Source of the DNA: Sphingobium psychrophilum
GTDB lineage: Bacteria; Pseudomonadota; Alphaproteobacteria; Sphingomonadales; Sphingomonadaceae
Assembly: GCF_012927105.1 (NCBI RefSeq)
Contig: NZ_JABBFV010000024.1
Location: forward strand, 1-64,000
DNA: 64,000 nt
Reading direction: 5' to 3'
In this document: in pieces, positions 61,151-64,000 of the stretch
Numbering within the stretch: the stretch's first letter is position 1
How the letters are laid out: every line of letters starts with the position of its first letter
Notes under the pieces: generated by a model
Told to the model about the DNA's origin: nothing
The model's database searches: none
Seen by the model: the letters and a program-made list of their open reading frames with translations, nothing else
Position numbers and translations under genes: made by a program

Positions 61151-61711
61151 TCAGCCGACCGCGAAAATGTCCAGCGCGACATGGTCCTTGAAGCGGGCGG
61201 CGGTGCAGAGGAAGACGGTGCGGCCAAGCCAGGCGTGCGGGCCGTCGCCTGACACTTCGAAGCGCGGGGTGGTGCGGAAATAATAGAGAGCGGGGTCCAC
61301 CACCTCGCCCGCCGCGATCCGCGCCAGCACCGGCGCGGGGCCGTGCCGATAGCCCGGATTGATGACGGAGATGATCGCGCCATCATCCGCCTGCAACGAA
61401 TAGCGGGCGAGGATATCGGCGGTGCCGTCCGCCCGGATCGATTGCCAGTCCGCGCCGCCGGGTAGGACTTTGCCGGTGAGGCGGGGGCCATCGACACTGC
61501 CGCCGGTGATGGGGATGACCCGCTTGCGCACGCCATCGACCATGCCCAGTTCCCGCAGCGCGCCGATCAGGACGCGCAGGCGCATGGCGAGGCTGAGTGG
61601 CGGGGTGGCGAGCGTGCCGCCTTGCGCCGCGGCGAGCGGGGCGGCGGTGCCGGCAAGAGCGAGGCCGGGCATGGCCTTGAGCAGGCCGCGGCGGTGCATG
61701 TCGCTGGTCAT
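61151..61711 (-). CDS. DUF3237-family exported protein
   Basis: A 186-residue protein with a Tat-like signal (HRRGLLKAMPGLALAGTAAPLAAAQ). The mature part has GGSVDGPRLTGKVLPGGADWQSIRADG and YFRTTPRFEVSGDGPHAWLGRTVFL, the usual blocks of DUF3237, whose function is unknown. Of two adjacent ATG codons, 61711 is better spaced from AGGGAG than 61714. First gene of the DUF3237-permease-AraC run, so probably connected with aromatic acid use. Confidence 0.75.
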   Translation of the reverse strand: MTSDMHRRGLLKAMPGLALAGTAAPLAAAQGGTLATPPLSLAMRLRVLIGALRELGMVDGVRKRVIPITGGSVDGPRLTGKVLPGGADWQSIRADGTADILARYSLQADDGAIISVINPGYRHGPAPVLARIAAGEVVDPALYYFRTTPRFEVSGDGPHAWLGRTVFLCTAARFKDHVALDIFAVG

Positions 61712-61917
61712 CATCTCTCCCTGTCTGCCGACGTGGCGGCTTCTGGCCTTGGAATAGAGGATCATGGTGCCATGGCCAATATGGCCCATGATTTTACCGA
61801 AAGATGGGGCCGGTTCTGGCGCGCGCGAAGCGGCGTCGGTGAACAGGACGGGGGCTGGCGACGTCATCCTTCTACTTGGCTTATGCCCGACCATATGGGA
61901 AAGGCGCTTGGGGGGCC

Positions 61918-64000
61918 GTGAAACTGGATGTCGGATTACATATGATGCCCTTGCCGATCGACAGGATGATGCGGGCCGCCCGCTGCGCGCTGGGCGGGCT
62001 GATGCTGGCCGTGCTGGCGCCTGCTTCGCTGGGCGCAGCGGAGCCTGCGCCGTTCGAATTGCCCGGCCCGGCGATGAACATATTGGTGATGCGCGGCGAC
62101 CAGAGCCTACCCATCGCGCAGGTGCCGAGCCTGTCCGAAGGCGACCGTCTATCGATCGAGGCGGACCTGCCTGCCGATCAGGGCGCGCGCTTCATCCTGG
62201 TGTCCGCCTTCCTACGCGGCGCGACCAACCCGCCGCCCAAGGACTGGGTCCAGTTCGCCGAGACATGGAAGAAGAAGGACAAGGACAAGGCGCTGGTGCT
62301 GACGGTGCCGAAGGGCGCGCGGCAGATGGTGCTGTTCCTGGTGCCTGATACCGGCGGGGCGGAAGGCGTATTGTCCGACGCGGTGCGGGGGAAGCCTGGC
62401 GAATTCGTCCGCGCGACGCAGGATCTGAACCAGGCGTCGCTGGACCGGTCGCGGCTGGACGCCTTTATGGCGGGGATCAAGGCGCAGGAAAACAGCCATC
62501 CGGAATATCTGCGCAGCGTCGCGCCGACGCTGGCGCGCAGCCTGGCGATGAAGCTGAACGAAGAGTGCCTGTCCAAGGTGGTCGAGATGCAGGCGGCCTG
62601 CCTGCTCGACAATCGCGACGCGCTGGTGCTGTCGGACGTGCATAGCAGTTCGATTGCCGAGACGCTGACCGGGGCACCGACCGACCTGGCGCTGCAACTA
62701 GCCGCGACGCGAGAGGCGGGTTATGGTTTCTACAGTCCCTATATCGGCGTGGTCCGCGATATCGCGAAGATATTCGGCGCGTTCAGTAGCCCGCAGTTCA
62801 ACTATCTGCCGACGCTGAGCGTGCGCAAGCCAGAGGGCATGTCGCTATTGCTGAATGCCGCGCCGTCCTTCCAGAAACCAAAGTCGGTCATGGTCGTCGC
62901 CATGCCCTCGATCGAGGCGGACAGTCCGCCGCGCCTGCGCCGCAGCGGCGACGCGCCGCTCTGCGTGGCGCATGCCGGTACGGTGTTGCCGGTGGAGGGC
63001 GCACCGCTGATCTTCTCCACCCCCTATGCGCGCGACGTGAAGCTGGCGTTGAAGACGGCGGCGGGCCAGGCGATAGACCTGCCGCTGGAGGCGCGCGCCG
63101 ACCGGGGCGGCTATGTGCTGACCGGGGGCGATGTGCCCCCGACCTTCAAGGGCACGGTGCAGGGCCATCTTTATGGTCGCTGGGGATTCGACCGTTTCGA
63201 GGGGCCGGACTTCATGGTGCAAATGCCCGATGCGGGCGGATGGACGGTCGAGGGCGATAGCGCCGCTCTGGTCGTCGGGCGCGACAATGGGCTGGTGCTG
63301 AAGGGCGGCGCGCCCGCCTGCGTCGAGAGCGTGATGCTCCGGCAAGGGGAGGGCGCGCCTCAGGCGGTGGACTGGAAGGTGCAGGGGCGCGACGCGCTGG
63401 CGCTGACCGTGGCACTGGCCGATCGCAAGCCCGGCGCGCTCAGCGTCGAGGTCAAATATCAGGGCGTGGCCCAACCGTCCGTGATTGCGCTGCGCAGCTA
63501 TGCGCAGGCGAGCCGACTGGACGGGTTGCTGCTCCATGCCAGGGACAAGGCGGCCTTGCTGTCCGGGCAACGGCTGGATCAGGTGGACAGCGTGGAGGTG
63601 AACGGCCTGCGGCTGCGGCCAGACGGACTGACGCGCGACGGCGCGGTCGACCGGTTGCGGCTGGTGGTGCAGGGCGATGCGGTGGCAGCCGATGCCGGCA
63701 GCGAAGCGACGGCGCGGGTCAAGCTGCGCGACGGGCGGAGCGTGAACTTTACCGTGATGGTTGCGAGCGCGCGGCCGCAGATAGGCTTGCTAAGCAAGGA
63801 TATCAGGCTGGGCGCGCCGCCTGCGAACAGCAAAGCGCTGACGCTCAACGGTGACAATCTGCTGCCGGATAATGGCCAGCTCGTTTTTTCTGTACAGGCG
63901 GGCGAGGGCACCAAGCTGAGCGCGAGCGACGCGATCGAGGTTGCGCCGATCGAGGATGGCGCGCCGATCCGGCTGACCGCCGCCAATGGCCTGCGGCTGG
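61918..64000 (+). CDS. Large exported protein of unknown function, runs off the window
   Basis: An open frame of at least 694 codons to the window end. The start is GTG 61918 (GGGGGG upstream) or ATG 61942/61945; the N-terminus has a signal peptide (RAARCALGGLMLAVLAPASLGA). The protein is rich in beta-type sequence with no motif I recognise. Segments such as SRLDAFMAGIKAQENSHPEYL, LNEECLSKVVEMQAACLLDN and GYGFYSPYIGVVRDIAKIFG lie in its first half, followed by many short strands. It may be a large periplasmic or surface protein; nothing in the visible part shows its role. Divergent from the DUF3237 operon with about 200 bases between. Confidence 0.7.
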   Translation, partial: MKLDVGLHMMPLPIDRMMRAARCALGGLMLAVLAPASLGAAEPAPFELPGPAMNILVMRGDQSLPIAQVPSLSEGDRLSIEADLPADQGARFILVSAFLRGATNPPPKDWVQFAETWKKKDKDKALVLTVPKGARQMVLFLVPDTGGAEGVLSDAVRGKPGEFVRATQDLNQASLDRSRLDAFMAGIKAQENSHPEYLRSVAPTLARSLAMKLNEECLSKVVEMQAACLLDNRDALVLSDVHSSSIAETLTGAPTDLALQLAATREAGYGFYSPYIGVVRDIAKIFGAFSSPQFNYLPTLSVRKPEGMSLLLNAAPSFQKPKSVMVVAMPSIEADSPPRLRRSGDAPLCVAHAGTVLPVEGAPLIFSTPYARDVKLALKTAAGQAIDLPLEARADRGGYVLTGGDVPPTFKGTVQGHLYGRWGFDRFEGPDFMVQMPDAGGWTVEGDSAALVVGRDNGLVLKGGAPACVESVMLRQGEGAPQAVDWKVQGRDALALTVALADRKPGALSVEVKYQGVAQPSVIALRSYAQASRLDGLLLHARDKAALLSGQRLDQVDSVEVNGLRLRPDGLTRDGAVDRLRLVVQGDAVAADAGSEATARVKLRDGRSVNFTVMVASARPQIGLLSKDIRLGAPPANSKALTLNGDNLLPDNGQLVFSVQAGEGTKLSASDAIEVAPIEDGAPIRLTAANGLRL

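Noticed and set aside
1..64000. Insertion sequences, integrases, tRNA or rRNA genes
   Set aside because: No transposase or integrase sequence, cloverleaf or rRNA stretch was recognised on either strand; the left-edge receptor damage alone does not show an insertion sequence.

Overview
The window looks like a piece of a secondary replicon (second chromosome or megaplasmid) of a sphingomonad, most likely Sphingobium or a close relative. This rests on three things: high GC with a complete set of Sphingobium-type protocatechuate 4,5-cleavage (lig) genes; palindromic intergenic repeats of the TTCGACAGGCTCAG and TTCCCGCGAAGGCGGGAA kinds; and a parA-parB-replication initiator cluster in the middle. 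The genus is an inference; no rRNA or tRNA gene was seen.

Layout. 1-672: remnant of a TonB-dependent receptor, closed by a terminator. 773-21092: a large catabolic island for an unidentified nitrogenous substrate. It holds a Tat-exported oligopeptide/opine-type ABC transporter, a three-subunit FAD/[2Fe-2S] amine dehydrogenase of the HcnABC/opine oxidase type, a PuuB-like oxidase, two aldehyde dehydrogenases, a class III aminotransferase, a tartrate/D-malate dehydrogenase-like enzyme, a glyoxylate reductase, a HAD hydrolase, an Lrp regulator and an M20 amidohydrolase. A ParE-type toxin-antitoxin pair with a 21-bp perfect inverted repeat sits inside it. 21148-27364: copper resistance, with a CnrY-CnrX-CnrH-like regulatory unit feeding copA-copB on the minus strand and copC-copD leaving divergently. 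27398-34653: a cupin, the YbbAP-type ABC exporter divergent from a TesA-like esterase, a Gfo/Idh oxidoreductase and a carboxylesterase.

34654-40260: the replication/partition block. Four copies of a CGTG-headed motif spaced exactly 22 bp apart lie before parA; parB and an RPA-family initiator follow, then more copies of the motif and a DUF1612-like protein. 40470-49821: a CrbS-CrbR two-component system beside acetyl-CoA synthetase, with a divergent porin and MHS-family transporter, which reads as an acetate/carboxylate uptake and activation unit.

49896-58572: all enzymes of protocatechuate meta-cleavage in one locus. LigAB opens the ring, LigC oxidises the semialdehyde to 2-pyrone-4,6-dicarboxylate, LigI opens the lactone, LigU tautomerises and LigJ hydrates oxalomesaconate, and LigK cleaves the aldol to pyruvate and oxaloacetate. 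A LysR regulator with two winged-helix domains sits between the two divergent arms. 58639-61711: a small protein, an AraC regulator, an aromatic-acid permease and a DUF3237 protein, plausibly the uptake side of the same pathway. 61918-64000: the start of a large exported protein of unknown function that runs off the window.
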